This document shows, piece by piece, positions 11,093-21,902 of a stretch of DNA of 41,001 nucleotides. The position numbers were made by a program, and so were the translations under genes. The stretch comes from Sclerotinia nivalis. Taxonomy: Eukaryota; Ascomycota; Leotiomycetes; Helotiales; Sclerotiniaceae. The stretch's first letter is position 1, and each line of letters starts with the position of its first letter. The stretch spans positions 1 through 41,001 of the forward strand of contig JAPEIS010000029.1 in the NCBI GenBank assembly GCA_029531795.1, written 5' to 3'. The notes under the pieces were generated by a model. The model was given only the letters and a program-made list of their open reading frames with translations. It made no database searches and was not told where the DNA came from.

Positions 11093-11834
11093 TATGAGTT
11101 GATCGATTGATGTTATCAAGAAAGAGGACAAGATACTTCTTTAATACGGTTGAGGTAGGAACGATGAGAAGTTATGAGGTAGATATTTGCATAGAAGTGG
11201 ATCTGAGGTAGTTGGAGGGGTATGTTTCTAAATCTCTTTGCATGAGAATCCGGGGGAGTTCGGTATGAGGCTCTGAAAAGTACGAATTCGGAACTGGTGG
11301 CTTCGTCGCGAGGGTTTCAGTTATTACCAGTGGAGATGGAGATTGGTAGACCGGATGAAAAGATGAAGCAATTATTGCTTTTAGTGAGTGAGGCTGTCAA
11401 GGTTGAGTTTTATGAGTTTGATACTGGCTGGCTGGGTTGAAGTGAATATTCATGTGAGTGTCAAACAATCATTGAGCATGTATCGACAATATCAAGGTTA
11501 TTCAGGAAGAATTACGGCCCGCAATTGAGAAGATTTCGTGTTCCTTTTTCATATTGACCTATTCTTTTTACCTACTCTTTCTGCTCTATCTTGCTCAAAT
11601 CATTCATGGTTGTTTGGAAGGTGGTGTTGGAAAAGTGCCAAGGTGGATAAAATAAACTGCTCAAACACGCTCAGACTAACGATATTTAGTTAAAAGATTA
11701 CCAAAACTCACTCGAATCATTGCTGCTTTTAACAACCTTTGAATTTATTCTTATCTTATCTTTATGAAATCTTACGATTGTCTACCAATGTTTATTTTTG
11801 GTCGGTAAAAAATTTGAAAAGCAGCATTGGAAAA

Positions 11835-11842
11835 TGTGCTCA
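11835..11842 (+). promoter_or_regulatory. TGTGCTCA, possible Mac1/MacA copper site
   Basis: The octamer TGTGCTCA matches the motif reported for the copper-sensing regulator MacA in Aspergillus fumigatus, and resembles the yeast Mac1 element TTTGCTCA. It lies about 900 bp before the Ctr start. Related GCTCA cores are closer. Binding is inferred only. Confidence 0.35.
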
Positions 11843-11898
11843 AGATCTGCTGCATTGACAGGTTGTTTGGCGTTTGCTTCTCCACTCATACCGCCATC

Positions 11899-12231
11899 AT
11901 GGTGCGAACCGTGATTCTTCGCAATGTACCACCAGAAGAAGGATGGGAGGTGTATGGCACGAGACCCATTCGAGACATTTTACCTCCATCACGACTGAGG
12001 AAACAAATCATTTTCGAGCAGCCTTCAGAATGTTGTAAAGTTGTAATTCTACCTATCCTTACATGCACAATAGAATTTCGATCATTGATTTTTTGCTTCA
12101 TTGGAAAATCGCCATCGCCCGTTCTGGACCTCGACGCTTTGTTGCCTGAAAGACAGCTCCATCGGGAAGCCAAGTTTCCAGGATTTAGTTGTGATACAGA
12201 AGAAACAATACTTGGTCTGATCTACTCATGA
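11899..12231 (+). CDS. Hypothetical protein, 110 aa
   Basis: An open frame starting MVRTVILRNVPPEEGWEVYG and ending in TEETILGLIYS. The start and end segments have protein-like composition (charged, Pro/Glu-rich), but no domain is recognised. The middle (about 12045-12092) is hydrophobic, and a short intron beginning at GTAATT near 12048 with an acceptor at CAATAG cannot be excluded. The frame opens upstream at 11827, but this ATG has the better context. It could be a remnant or chance ORF. Confidence 0.3.
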   Translation: MVRTVILRNVPPEEGWEVYGTRPIRDILPPSRLRKQIIFEQPSECCKVVILPILTCTIEFRSLIFCFIGKSPSPVLDLDALLPERQLHREAKFPGFSCDTEETILGLIYS

Positions 12232-12498
12232 TCTACTCATGGACATTGATGACATGCGAAGTCACTTAACAGGTCATATCTGAGTAGTGAGAATATACTG
12301 ATTGTGAAGCTCTGTCTTATTTCAGATCAATGTGTCTAGAGTTATCCTCTATCAAACCCCAGATATTACCATCAGACAACGATATAATCAACTACGAGTC
12401 GGAAACATGGACATAAATTAAGTACAAATTCTCTCAAACCCAAACTTTACCAATACAAACTTCAAAAATATCTAAAGCTTGTCCTGGATAATACCCAT
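12232..12498. other. Intergenic
   Basis: The 3' flank of the glycosyltransferase on the minus strand. Nothing further is seen. Confidence 0.4.
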
Positions 12499-13631
12499 TC
12501 AAGGATAATATTCTGCCATGGAAAGACATTCAATACCTGCCATCCCTTCAACACTGTTCCAAAATTGCCAATCTTTTGGAGTACTCATGGCATTCCCTCG
12601 ATCAATCTTCTCCCGATATTCCTCTCGACTCTTCAATGCATAATGATGCAGTGCTATTCGATTTTTCGTCGGTGGCCTTCGTTGCAAAGGTGCCTCAACC
12701 CCATTTTCATCAACAATTATTGCCCCGTCTTTATTCTGGACTTGATGGACGGTGTTTGTACCAGCATACATAGAAAGTTTGGATATGGTTTTGCCTAATA
12801 TATTATGTCCTTCCCCATCCCATATACAATCGATGTAGGCCTTGCGGACAGATTTGGCTCTGCTTAGTAGGCCAGCAGAAGAATGCGTCATCCATGAAAC
12901 ATATATTGCGCCAACGTGTTCATCTTCCTCGAATGATTCTAGGAACTGAATCAAATTTTCTTTTCCGTCATCTCCAGATATTCGTCGGCATCGATGAAAG
13001 CCATCCAAGTGTGGTTGCTCCGGTATTTATCGACACAGATATTGTAGACGTGTTCTTGCATGTAAAAAGTATGTTCTGACTTGCTGAAGTATTGGAAAGT
13101 TACATGCTCTCGAGGTATACCCAAATCTTCCATCTCCGATAGAGGTGGATCAGAACCATCATCCATGATGTAGAATCTTTTTATCCCAAGATGATAATAG
13201 TGGTGAATGAACCATTCGGGTAAGTCTTGTTGCTGATCTTTAACTGCCATACACACAGAAACATATTCGTCGTCTCGAGTGTCCTGCTTAGATCCGAGGA
13301 ATGGTTTCTTGAACTTATGGCCGGGCATCGCGGTTTCTAAACTCGCATCTTCCGAGGTGTTCGAGTCTTTTGAACCCGATGTTTCCGTTCCACCAAAAAC
13401 TCCAAGCATTGCCTTGAACTCCTCGAAAGTTCCTGCGGGACTTGCATGCTTCGCAGGCGTCGGACTTGGAATTTTGTCTATCACTTCATCCGCCTTGGAT
13501 GCTTCTGGTTCGGGCTCATCTTTAGGCTTAACATCTACCAACATATAATGAATCATGACTAGAGCGGAGACGCATAAAAAGATAAATTTCCATGGTAAGC
13601 CATGTGTTCCCGATAGAAAATTGAAGAACAT
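12499..13631 (-). CDS. Type II membrane glycosyltransferase (GT92/DUF23-like), one-base frameshift
   Basis: It is probably a Golgi-resident sugar transferase. The ATG at 13631 gives MFFNFLSGTHGLPWKF and a single signal anchor (about residues 14-32), then a Pro/Glu/Ser stem to about 120. The catalytic domain shows DDGSD (157-161) and DADE (214-217), the DxD-type nucleotide-sugar/metal site. After residue 224 the frame stops; the next frame continues with KENLIQFLESF, GAIYVSWMTHSSAGL and ends GIECLSMAEYYP. The break falls among two T4 runs (12956-12959, 12961-12964). Coding length is 1,133 nt, one short of 378 codons, so one base is missing. No intron fits, because the two halves abut in the family. 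No introns were found. Sequencing error is the likelier explanation. Substrate unknown. Confidence 0.82.
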
Positions 13632-15215
13632 CTTCAAGAGATGGTGAAGATGGGTTGTAAAAGCCAAGTGGTGATTTCTGCAGGTGGAAGATTTGAAATG
13701 GTTTACCTGGTCCCTATTCTTAATCTTTTTGCTTTTCTTCTGTTGTCTCAGCTTGTTATGCAGGGGAGACTATTGAGGAATTGAGGTGGCGTTTTTTTGA
13801 TTCATCGGGTTTCCTAGAATAGCCCCTCGCTTGAGATTTGCTTTTTCTCCTAGCTTTTGGATTGATTCTTGCCATCAATTCTTAACTTTTATTCGGAAAA
13901 GAATACTCAAGATGATGTGTGAATTTCTTCACGTTGAGGGACTCTCCATAATAGTACTGTGACTCAAGGCGTTGACGGATTTGGTATCTGTAACTTGGCT
14001 ATAATTGGCATAATGCCAGACACTACAGTTTTGTATCAGAACATATAAGATCTTACATCTCGAACTTATATTTTCAACAAACCCGTCGTATTACCCCGCG
14101 TCATAATTCTGCATCAGAATCAAACATATCAGACCTGGGACTCTAGTACTCCTCGGGTGCGATCAAGTTCAATGCATTTCATTAAAGTCTAACATTGAAT
14201 CATTTTCCCAAAATCTCAGCTTGTGGACACGATGGATTATTGATATTGAGCTTGGAGTGTAGTGCAATTATTCATGTGTGCGCTGCGATAACGGGATGCG
14301 TGTCTGTAGTGTTTGTGGGCGGCATGGAATTGGTACAGAATGGTGAAGGCGAAGTATGAGTTGGGGCTTTGTAGGTTTGAGTTTTTACAGTCCCAGTGGA
14401 TGCTGGAATTCATGGAATGCTTCTCCAGTTATCGGAAATTAGATTTAATGCGGTTTCATGTTTTTTTTTGAGTCTGTACGGAATACATCCAGTGGTGTAG
14501 TGATTGAGGTTATTCCAGTTCATGGTAGTAAGAGGAGACAGGCGGTTATGAATTTTTCAATTCTTGAGCGGCACATCGTTGAATTTTGGAAAATGATTGA
14601 AGGAAGATTTCCCTTAAAATTGTTGTTCTAGATAAATCAATAATCAAAATAATCCCCATATTTAAAAGTCGTTGCTGATGCGACTGCAGTCCTGAGAGGA
14701 TATCTTGGTCATAACCATCCGCGTAATTCAATGAATCTTTCTGTCCCCCATTCACAATTTTAGCATAGTAGATATAACGGCATTCATAATTTATCTCATG
14801 ATTACGGATAACTCATTCACATTCACATTCGTAGGATTTATTGATTAATGAATATTCAGAGTGTGCGATTAGATTCGTACACATATCATATAGTCCATTA
14901 TATTCTCTCATTTTGTTTCTTTCCATCTATATTTTTGGGCATCGTAATATCCAGACACCAGCAACTTTTCCGTGGGATCAAGTAAGATCGAGATTCCTTC
15001 AGATTCCTCATTTTCACGCAACTTCCCTTCCCTTTCATTGCTTGTTCAAAATACTAGGTGAATACTATGACCCCCGAGAGTCTTCATCTGTGAGTCACAA
15101 TTGACGATACCAAAAGAGAGAAAATGGATTGACTGACCTATAATCAGAAAGCGCACACACAGCCCCCAGAACCCACAAAACTTCATCACGAAAAGTAAAG
15201 AATCTCCAATTTAAG
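13632..15215. other. Intergenic, no gene supported
   Basis: The upstream region of the glycosyltransferase (minus) and of the membrane-protein gene at 15216 (plus). A minus frame at 14546-14755 and a plus frame at 14841-15104 have no recognisable content; the latter may be 5' leader of the downstream gene. Confidence 0.4.
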
Positions 15216-18200
15216 ATGCGTAACACCATGCAATTCCGGCACCACACTCCCAAAAACATCACATTGACTTGTGCCACTTTAGTCATCATGCTACCCACTT
15301 TACTCATCCTAATACTGGGAAGCACATCAACGCCTATACTATCGCTCAAAATAAAGTCTTCAAATAAAGATAAGGGACTTCGAGCGTCTGCGCTTGATAT
15401 GTATACTTTCGTTCTCGATTTGGTTTGTAGGGGTAGTCTTCAGGCTATAGAGACGAATAGGCAGGAAGTTAAAAAGGGCCGCGAAATTTATGGTGAGAAA
15501 TGTCCAGTGATATAATTGCATATTCGCGGAGAGAAACACGGACAAATTCCTTGATCTAGGTAATCTGATCTCGGAAAATGGTATTTCGGTGTATGGTTAG
15601 TAAATATTTACACTCTTTCAGCGATATATTATACTGAATTTTACTTAAGATCTTACATGCAGCCATCTATCTTGATGGTCGTATCAGAAGAAACTTAAAA
15701 GCTCTTAATATTCTTTTGATCATTACATGGATTCTCAAAACTGTATTTATCTTTACGTACTCCATGTCACTATCGCGAAGACTACCTGCATCGAACGTTT
15801 TGATGCTCGATGAAGCCTCGATGTTGATTGCTAGGGTATATACCCCCTTCTTCTCTACCCTGTCTCGTAGGAGGTTGATCGGATAATAATAAATAATATA
15901 ATAATAATACTATAATATTATTTATTATAATAGTGGAAGACTTAGTCGTATTTAGCTTAGGAGTGATCGAATATATGAACAATAGAATATTGAAGTCAGA
16001 ATTATATATATATTGAATATTGAATTTTTTATCTGCTTATTTTTTCGAAGAATTCTTTGAAGAAGATCTTCGTATTTATAGATTTTAATGAGATTCTACA
16101 CTATTCTATGATTATAAATAAGATCGATTTAAATCGAATCTTATAGAATCATTTTATATAATAAAAGGAAATAATAACCAATAGTATTCAATCTGAGAAT
16201 AAGAAAATTCTATATGCTTCCATTTCATTCTATTCCATTATAAATCATTCTGATATGATATATGATCGAAATTTTATATAATAATAAAATTTAATAATAT
16301 GAAATCATATTATTAATATATCACGTGATCATATAACTATTGGTTCGGTAAATATTATTAAGTGTTTTAATAACTTATTAGGAATTCTCACACACCCCCA
16401 TAATAAGTGTATTAAATATTTTAATAATATTAATATAAATTAATCTGTTTTAAGAATTCGATTAATTTAATTCGAGCTAATGGCTTAGTAAGGCCATCGG
16501 CTTTTTGATCATTAGTAGATATATAAATTAGATCTAAATCACCTGAATTTATAATATCTCTAATATAGTAAAACCGTATTGCTATATGCTTGCTTCTTTC
16601 GTGAAATATAGGGTTTTTAGCAAGTGCTAGCGCGGCTTGATTATCTGTATATAGTGGGAATTTATCTTGTTTATACAGATTGAGTTCTTTTAATAGCTTT
16701 TTAATATATATAGCCTCTTTAGCTGCAATATTAATAGCTATAAATTCAGCCTCTGAAGTTGATTGAGCTACTACTGATTGTAGTTTAGATTTCCAACTAA
16801 TAGGCCCTTCTGCTAGTGTAAATACGTATCCGCTAGTTGATTTATACGTATTAACATCACCCCCATAATCCGAATCACAATAACCTTTAATATAAGGGTT
16901 ATTATTGCGTTTATAATTAGTACCTTTATTAATAGTACCTCTTAAATATCGTAGTATTCTTTTTGCGGCTTGGAGATGTATAGAGCTAGGATTGGACGAG
17001 AAACTAGCTAATCTACCGACGTGAAAAGCTATATCTAATCTAGTTCCAAGTGATAAATATAATAAAGAACCAATAATTTCTTGATATAATTTTATATCCT
17101 TATTATTAGCTTTTTCTTTATTATAGTAAAGCTTTATTTTCGGATCCATTGGAGTGGAAACAGGGTGTGAATCTAGCATTCCGAATCTAGCTAATATCTT
17201 TTTGGTGTGTTCTGATTGGTGTAGCTTTAAACAGTCGGCTTTTCTTTCGATTTGAATGCCTAAATAGTCTTTAATAGGCCCTAGATCTTTTAAATCGAAA
17301 TGCTTTTTAAGATTACTAATGAATTCATTAATAATCTCTTGATTTGGAGCTATAATAGCTATATCATCGACGTATATACTGAGAATGATATTCTTATTCT
17401 TATTGATAAAAATACATTCTTCAGTGATTAGATTATTGAAATCTAATTTGTTTAGAATGTCTTTTAAGGTATAATACCAGATTCGAGCCGATTGTTTTAG
17501 ACCGTATAAAGCCTTATTTAATTTTAAAGCTTTATTATTTAATTCATTAAAGCCTTCAGGAGGGGTTAAGATCAGAGGTGTATCGATATTGCCTTGAGCA
17601 AAAGCTAATACCATATCGATTTTATGAATTAGCCAATCATTTTGGAGAGCTAATACGAATAATAGCTTCCAAGCCATCGATTTAACTACGGATGCATGGG
17701 TATCAATATAGTCTAATCCGTATAATTGCTCGAATCCTTTAGCTACGAATCTAGCTTTGAATTCGATGAAATCACCCAAATCCTTTATTTTATAAACCCA
17801 TCTAGTTTTAAGGGTTTTATTGTTATTTGGATTATTAATAATATCCCAGGTTTTATTCAATTCAAGGGTATTTATTTCGTAGTCCATAGCTTTTAGCCAA
17901 TATTCTTTCTCCGGTGAGCTAATTGCTTCTTTATAGGATTTTGGTTCGGTCAATATATGATCAGGCTTTTTAATAATGATTTTGTTGTTATTATTAAGCC
18001 GAATATCGAAGGCTAATTGAAGGTTTTTCGAATTTTCGTCGTCGATTTCGAGTTTCACCCCTTATTGATCGAATTAAAATACCCCGAAAAAGCTAGACCA
18101 TAGTATGACACACCTTTATGATCATATGAAAAGCCTTTATTTTCAGGTTCTAGACCTCTAATTCGTTTAGAGGTTCGAATTTCGGGTTTTTCGAAAGAGT

Positions 18201-21200
18201 TTTCTTTGATTTCAACATCCGAAAGCTCTGATTCGTCGGATATTTCGACTATTTCCCTTTCAGGAGTAGGGGTTTCTACTATAATTGAAGTTGAATTTTC
18301 TTCTTCTTGACTTATAGTATTAATAGGTTCGAAATCAGGGCTTTCTTCTTCCAAAATATTTAAATCCTGATTTTTATATTCATCGGAATATTTTAAATTC
18401 TCCTGAATATCAACATCCCTTGCACTAATCACTCTTTTTATTGCAGGGATATATATTAGAAAGTTATTAGAGGATTCAAAACCTACTAATATACCTTTTC
18501 GAGCCCTAAAATCCATTTTCCCTTTTCGAATTTCTTTGTTATTCAATATATAAGTGAGTGAACCTAGTATTTTTATGTAATCTAGATTAGGTTTCTTATT
18601 ATATATCAATTCGAAAGGTGATGATTTAATAGAACTATTATAGGTTCTATTCTTGATATGGGCTATAGCCTGAATTAGATAAGGCCATAGAAAAAGAGGA
18701 ATATCTTTTTCTTTAATTAGACATAATAATCTTTCGATTATATATCTATTTAATACCTCAGCTATTCCATTTTGGGAATGCGTATACGGGCTTATATACT
18801 CTGAAATAATCCCGTGATTTTTGATGAAAATAGACCATTTATTCGATAAAAACTCTAGAGCATTATCTAGTCTTAATATTTTAATGTTAATTTTAAACTG
18901 AGTTTTAATTAGATTATAAAACTCTATTAGAATATCGTAGGCTTGTGATTTGAATTTAATGGGATATACCCAAATAGCTCTAGTAGCCCATTCCGTAAAG
19001 GTTAAAAAGTATTTTTCACCTTTAATTCCTGTAATTCGAAAGGGCCCTGCAATATCAAGGCTGAATTTTTCGAATTTATTCGATATAGGAGGTATTTCAG
19101 AAGGTTCTCGGCTTATTATTTGATGGAATTTGCCGAATTTACATGGTTCGCATGTATTTAAATCAGATATATTATCTTCTGATTTAATATTTAAGGATTT
19201 GATGAGATGATCCTTATTGATATGACCTAATCTCTTATGCATTAGATTCAAATCGATTTTATTGGCTAATAGCTCTGGTTCTTCTTCGAATTCAGAGCTG
19301 TTATTGGTATTAATGCTTTCGATATATTTAGAGTTTATTTTAAAATCTAAATAATAAGCATTATTGATCCAAGGAGCTGTGGTTTTAATATTATACCCTT
19401 TATGAACTAGGTTGATTTTGTCTCCAGGAGGGATAATATGACTAGCCCAACCTCTAGTAGCTATTTTATTCGTACTAATTAAGGTTGTAGCTAATTTGGG
19501 TATATAATATACCCCTTGAATAATCACCTCTGAATTATTATTAATAATAATAGGAATATCGCCTATTCCTTCGATTGAGACGTTTTCACCACTAGCTACA
19601 GTGATACAATGATTCTTTAATGGTTTATAATTAATAAACCATTCTTTATTAGGGCAATAATGTTCTGTGGCACCGGAATCTAATATGAATTTATATTTCG
19701 AAATATTAGCTAAATTAGCTATTCCGATATTATGATTCACAGTCATTAACTGTTTGTTTGAAAGAGGGTTCTTTTTGCTCGAATCATTATTCGAATTCGA
19801 ATTTGAATTAGAATTAGATTGCTTATTATTAGCACCCTTATTATTCTTTAATTCAGGGTATTTAATGAAGCATTTTGATTCTAAATGACCCTTCTTTCGG
19901 CAATGACTACAATAAGGAGTTTTATTCTTATTTTTAAAGCTAGCCTTATTTGCATTGAAATCTGTATTAGATTTCATTCTAGCCTCTTCAGATATTAATT
20001 CAGAAAATAAATTATCTAAATCAATATTGTTGTCATTATTAGCTAGCTCCTTAGCTAATTCTTCGTATTTTCTAGAGGCAAAACCATCGAAAGAACTAGG
20101 TAGGCCTCTAAAAAGAAACCATGCTATAAAAGCCTTCGGAATTTCGTATTTCATTGATTTTAAATAGTTATACGATGATTGAATAGAATTAGTATAATCA
20201 TCCATATCATCAGAACTATTATAATTGGATTCTATTAGTTTATTCAGATATCTCCCCATTAGTTCTAGTGAAGATTCTCCGAATATTTTATTAATAGCTT
20301 CCCAGAGAGTTTTAGCCGTAGTTTTATCCTTAAATCTTTCGACTAATTCGAAGCTAATTATAGATTTAATAGCTCCTAAAGCTCTCTTTTCATTTCGAAG
20401 ATATTCGGAAGCTTTTTCATTGAATTTAATAGCCAATTCTGGGGTATAAGGCTCTCCTTTATCATTTACATATAATGATTTATTTGGAGGCGTTTCGGAT
20501 CCATCGATATAAGGCATAAAACCATTAATTTCGAGGTATAATTTAGCCTTATTTATCCATTCAATATAATTAGACCTCCTTTTAAGGGTTCTCCTTTAAA
20601 AGTTATACCAGAAGCCATTTTTAAGCTTTTATATGTAAGCTATATGGACTTTTAATCTAGTATAGTATTAATACTAATTTTGATGAATTTAGTATTAAAA
20701 TTTGAATGGAATTCGATAGTGATTCGATTTAATATCGAAATTAGATCGATTTCGGTATAATAAACCAGCCACCTCTTAAATTAGATCTTTATTTTAAACT
20801 TTATAAAATAAAGCCTAAATAAGCTAGGGCACCTTGGTATGAAGAAATTGATATATCACCCGCTATGGGTAGCGTATAGCTTAAATATATCGTCTAGGGA
20901 CCTAATTTTATTCACTCAATTAGGTTTAGCTTCAGGGACGCAGGCCTCAGGGTTTATTTTAGTATATTTCGATAATAATTCAATATGATATTGATATTAT
21001 ATCGATATAGTGATATTCGACAGCTCAATAGCTATAATATTATAGCTTTGAATCGAGCTAGTACCCCTTTTTAAGCTAGTATTTGACTAGCCGGGCTCAT
21101 AACCTCTCGTAGGAGGTTGATCGGATAATAATAAATAATATAATAATAATACTATAATATTATTTATTATAATAGTGGAAGACTTAGTCGTATTTAGCTT

Positions 21201-21902
21201 AGGAGTGATCGAATATATGAACAATAGAATATTGAAGTCAGAATTATATATATATTGAATATTGAATTTTTTATCTGCTTATTTTTTCGAAGAATTCTTT
21301 GAAGAAGATCTTCGTATTTATAGATTTTAATGAGATTCTACACTATTCTATGATTATAAATAAGATCGATTTAAATCGAATCTTATAGAATCATTTTATA
21401 TAATAAAAGGAAATAATAACCAATAGTATTCAATCTGAGAATAAGAAAATTCTATATGCTTCCATTTCATTCTATTCCATTATAAATCATTCTGATATGA
21501 TATATGATCGAAATTTTATATAATAATAAAATTTAATAATATGAAATCATATTATTAATATATCACGTGATCATATAACTATTGGTTCGGTAAATATTAT
21601 TAAGTGTTTTAATAACTTATTAGGAATTCTCACACCCTGCAACTGCTGAGTGCTAAGACCACAAATAGCTTACCTTAATCATGATATATATCACCACAAT
21701 CGCTTCCTGGTCCATTATATTAGACATTCTGGTGGTGTTCGCGGGGCCAAAAGGAACTGGAAGATCGGCACAGATATACACGGCTTTGGCTTGGTGGCAT
21801 ACTTCAGTATTTGGGATGAGTATGCTGGGAATTCTCTGTTTCGAGGATATGGCGAGGAGGAGTAAGAAATATGAGAATGCGAGAGAGGTACTGGGGAGAT
21901 AG
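15216..21902 (+). CDS. Multi-pass membrane protein gene split by a retrotransposon in intron 3
   Basis: I propose four exons: 15216-15492, 15560-15595, 15663-15835 and 21669-21902. They total 720 nt (239 aa), an exact multiple of three, and the protein ends ENAREVLGR. Donors are GTGAGA, GTTAGT and GTATAT; introns 1 and 2 are both 67 nt. Intron 3 without the insert is 56 nt (15836-15862 plus 21640-21668), with TGCTAAG about 15 nt before the AG. Four hydrophobic segments are seen: two before the element (around LVIMLPTLLILILG and ILLIITWILKTVFIF) and two after it (LIMIYITTIASWSIILDILV and WHTSVFGMSMLGILCF). The family is not recognised. The copia element lies in antisense inside intron 3, so the transcript would need a 5.8-kb intron removed, far above fungal norms. 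Normal splicing is doubtful. Exon 2 and its junctions are the least certain part. Confidence 0.6.
15858..15862. repeat. Target-site duplication, left copy
   Basis: CCCTG directly precedes the left LTR and is repeated directly after the right LTR (21635-21639). Five bp is the usual duplication size for copia elements. Confidence 0.9.
15863..16392 (-). repeat. 3' LTR (left in window)
   Basis: 530 bp, matching 21105-21634 at a constant offset of 5,242 with no mismatch or gap seen. It is very A/T-rich. In element orientation it starts TGTGAGAATTCC and ends CCTACGAGA. Confidence 0.95.
16393..16401 (-). other. Polypurine tract of the element
   Basis: ATGGGGGTG in element orientation sits directly before the 3' LTR, where plus-strand DNA synthesis is primed in LTR elements. 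Confidence 0.75.
16430..18060 (-). CDS. Copia pol, C-terminal half: reverse transcriptase and RNase H
   Basis: About 542 aa open frame. Reverse transcriptase: KTRWVYKIK and FKARFVAKGF at the start of the domain, the first catalytic Asp in HKIDMVLAFAQG, LYGLKQSARIWY, and the YVDD box (in LSIYVDDIAII). RNase H: Asp in GYCDSDYGGD, Glu in QSTSEAEF, Asp in LYTDNQAALA, then KHIAIRFYYIRD and DGLTKPL, ending KQINLY. The segment before the first catalytic Asp (THASVVKS, where copia usually has FAPV) departs from the norm. It is in the -1 frame relative to the upstream half, with no ATG at the join; the two were surely one polyprotein. Confidence 0.93.
18055..20618 (-). CDS. Copia gag-protease-integrase, N-terminal half of polyprotein
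   Basis: The likely start is ATG at 20618 (MASGITFKGEP), with a one-base gap near 20574-20584; the long open frame then runs to TGA at 18055-18057. Domains in order: gag (SNYIEWINKAKLYLE, then UBN2-like helices), zinc knuckle CSHCRKKGHLESKC (CX2CX4HX4C), aspartic protease LDSGATEHYC, GAG-pre-integrase LMHKRLGHI..CEPCKFGKFH, and integrase core with Asp in LDIAGPF, Asp in RLDNALEF and Glu in NGIAEVLNR. Together with the C-terminal half the coding span is 4,189 nt, two short of 1,397 codons, so exactly two missing bases would restore one frame. Confidence 0.93.
20619..21086 (-). other. Element 5' leader
   Basis: About 470 nt of A/T-rich noncoding DNA between the primer site and gag. It probably includes packaging sequences; none can be named. 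Confidence 0.6.
21087..21104 (-). other. Primer binding site, half-tRNA type
   Basis: In element orientation GGTTATGAGCCCGGCTAG follows the 5' LTR without a gap. It is complementary to CGGGCUCAUAACC, the anticodon arm of eukaryotic initiator Met-tRNA. This is the copia mode of priming, using the cleaved 5' half of the tRNA rather than its 3' CCA end. Confidence 0.8.
21105..21634 (-). repeat. 5' LTR (right in window)
   Basis: The 530-bp partner of 15863-16392. It lies between the primer site and the right target duplication (CCCTG at 21635-21639). Confidence 0.95.
21635..21639. repeat. Target-site duplication, right copy
   Basis: CCCTG, identical to the left copy at 15858-15862, fixes the element boundaries. 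Confidence 0.9.

Larger units (their letters stand above)
10933..11898. other. Upstream region of the Ctr gene
   Basis: This is the promoter side of the copper transporter. It contains a TTG triplet run (11069-11092) and several TGCTCA/TGAGCA words (near 11473, 11591, 11658), plus TGTGCTCA at 11835-11842. I see no coding sequence. Confidence 0.5.
15863..21634 (-). mobile_element. Complete Ty1/copia LTR retrotransposon, 5,772 bp
   Basis: Transcription runs on the minus strand. The element has two 530-bp LTRs with no difference found by eye, a tRNA primer site next to the 5' LTR, a G-rich tract next to the 3' LTR, a 5-bp target duplication, and a gag-pol region in copia order: gag, CCHC knuckle, protease, integrase, reverse transcriptase, RNase H. 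Integrase before reverse transcriptase separates it from Ty3/gypsy. It is strongly A/T-rich, unlike its neighbours. Identical LTRs indicate a recent insertion. Two single-base gaps break the polyprotein; they may be sequencing errors. LTRs begin TG in element orientation but end GA rather than CA. Confidence 0.96.

Noticed and set aside
15596..15620. Alternative acceptor TTTCAG for intron 2 of the interrupted gene
   Set aside because: It leads to a stop before intron 3; the acceptor ending at 15662 keeps the frame through both membrane spans.
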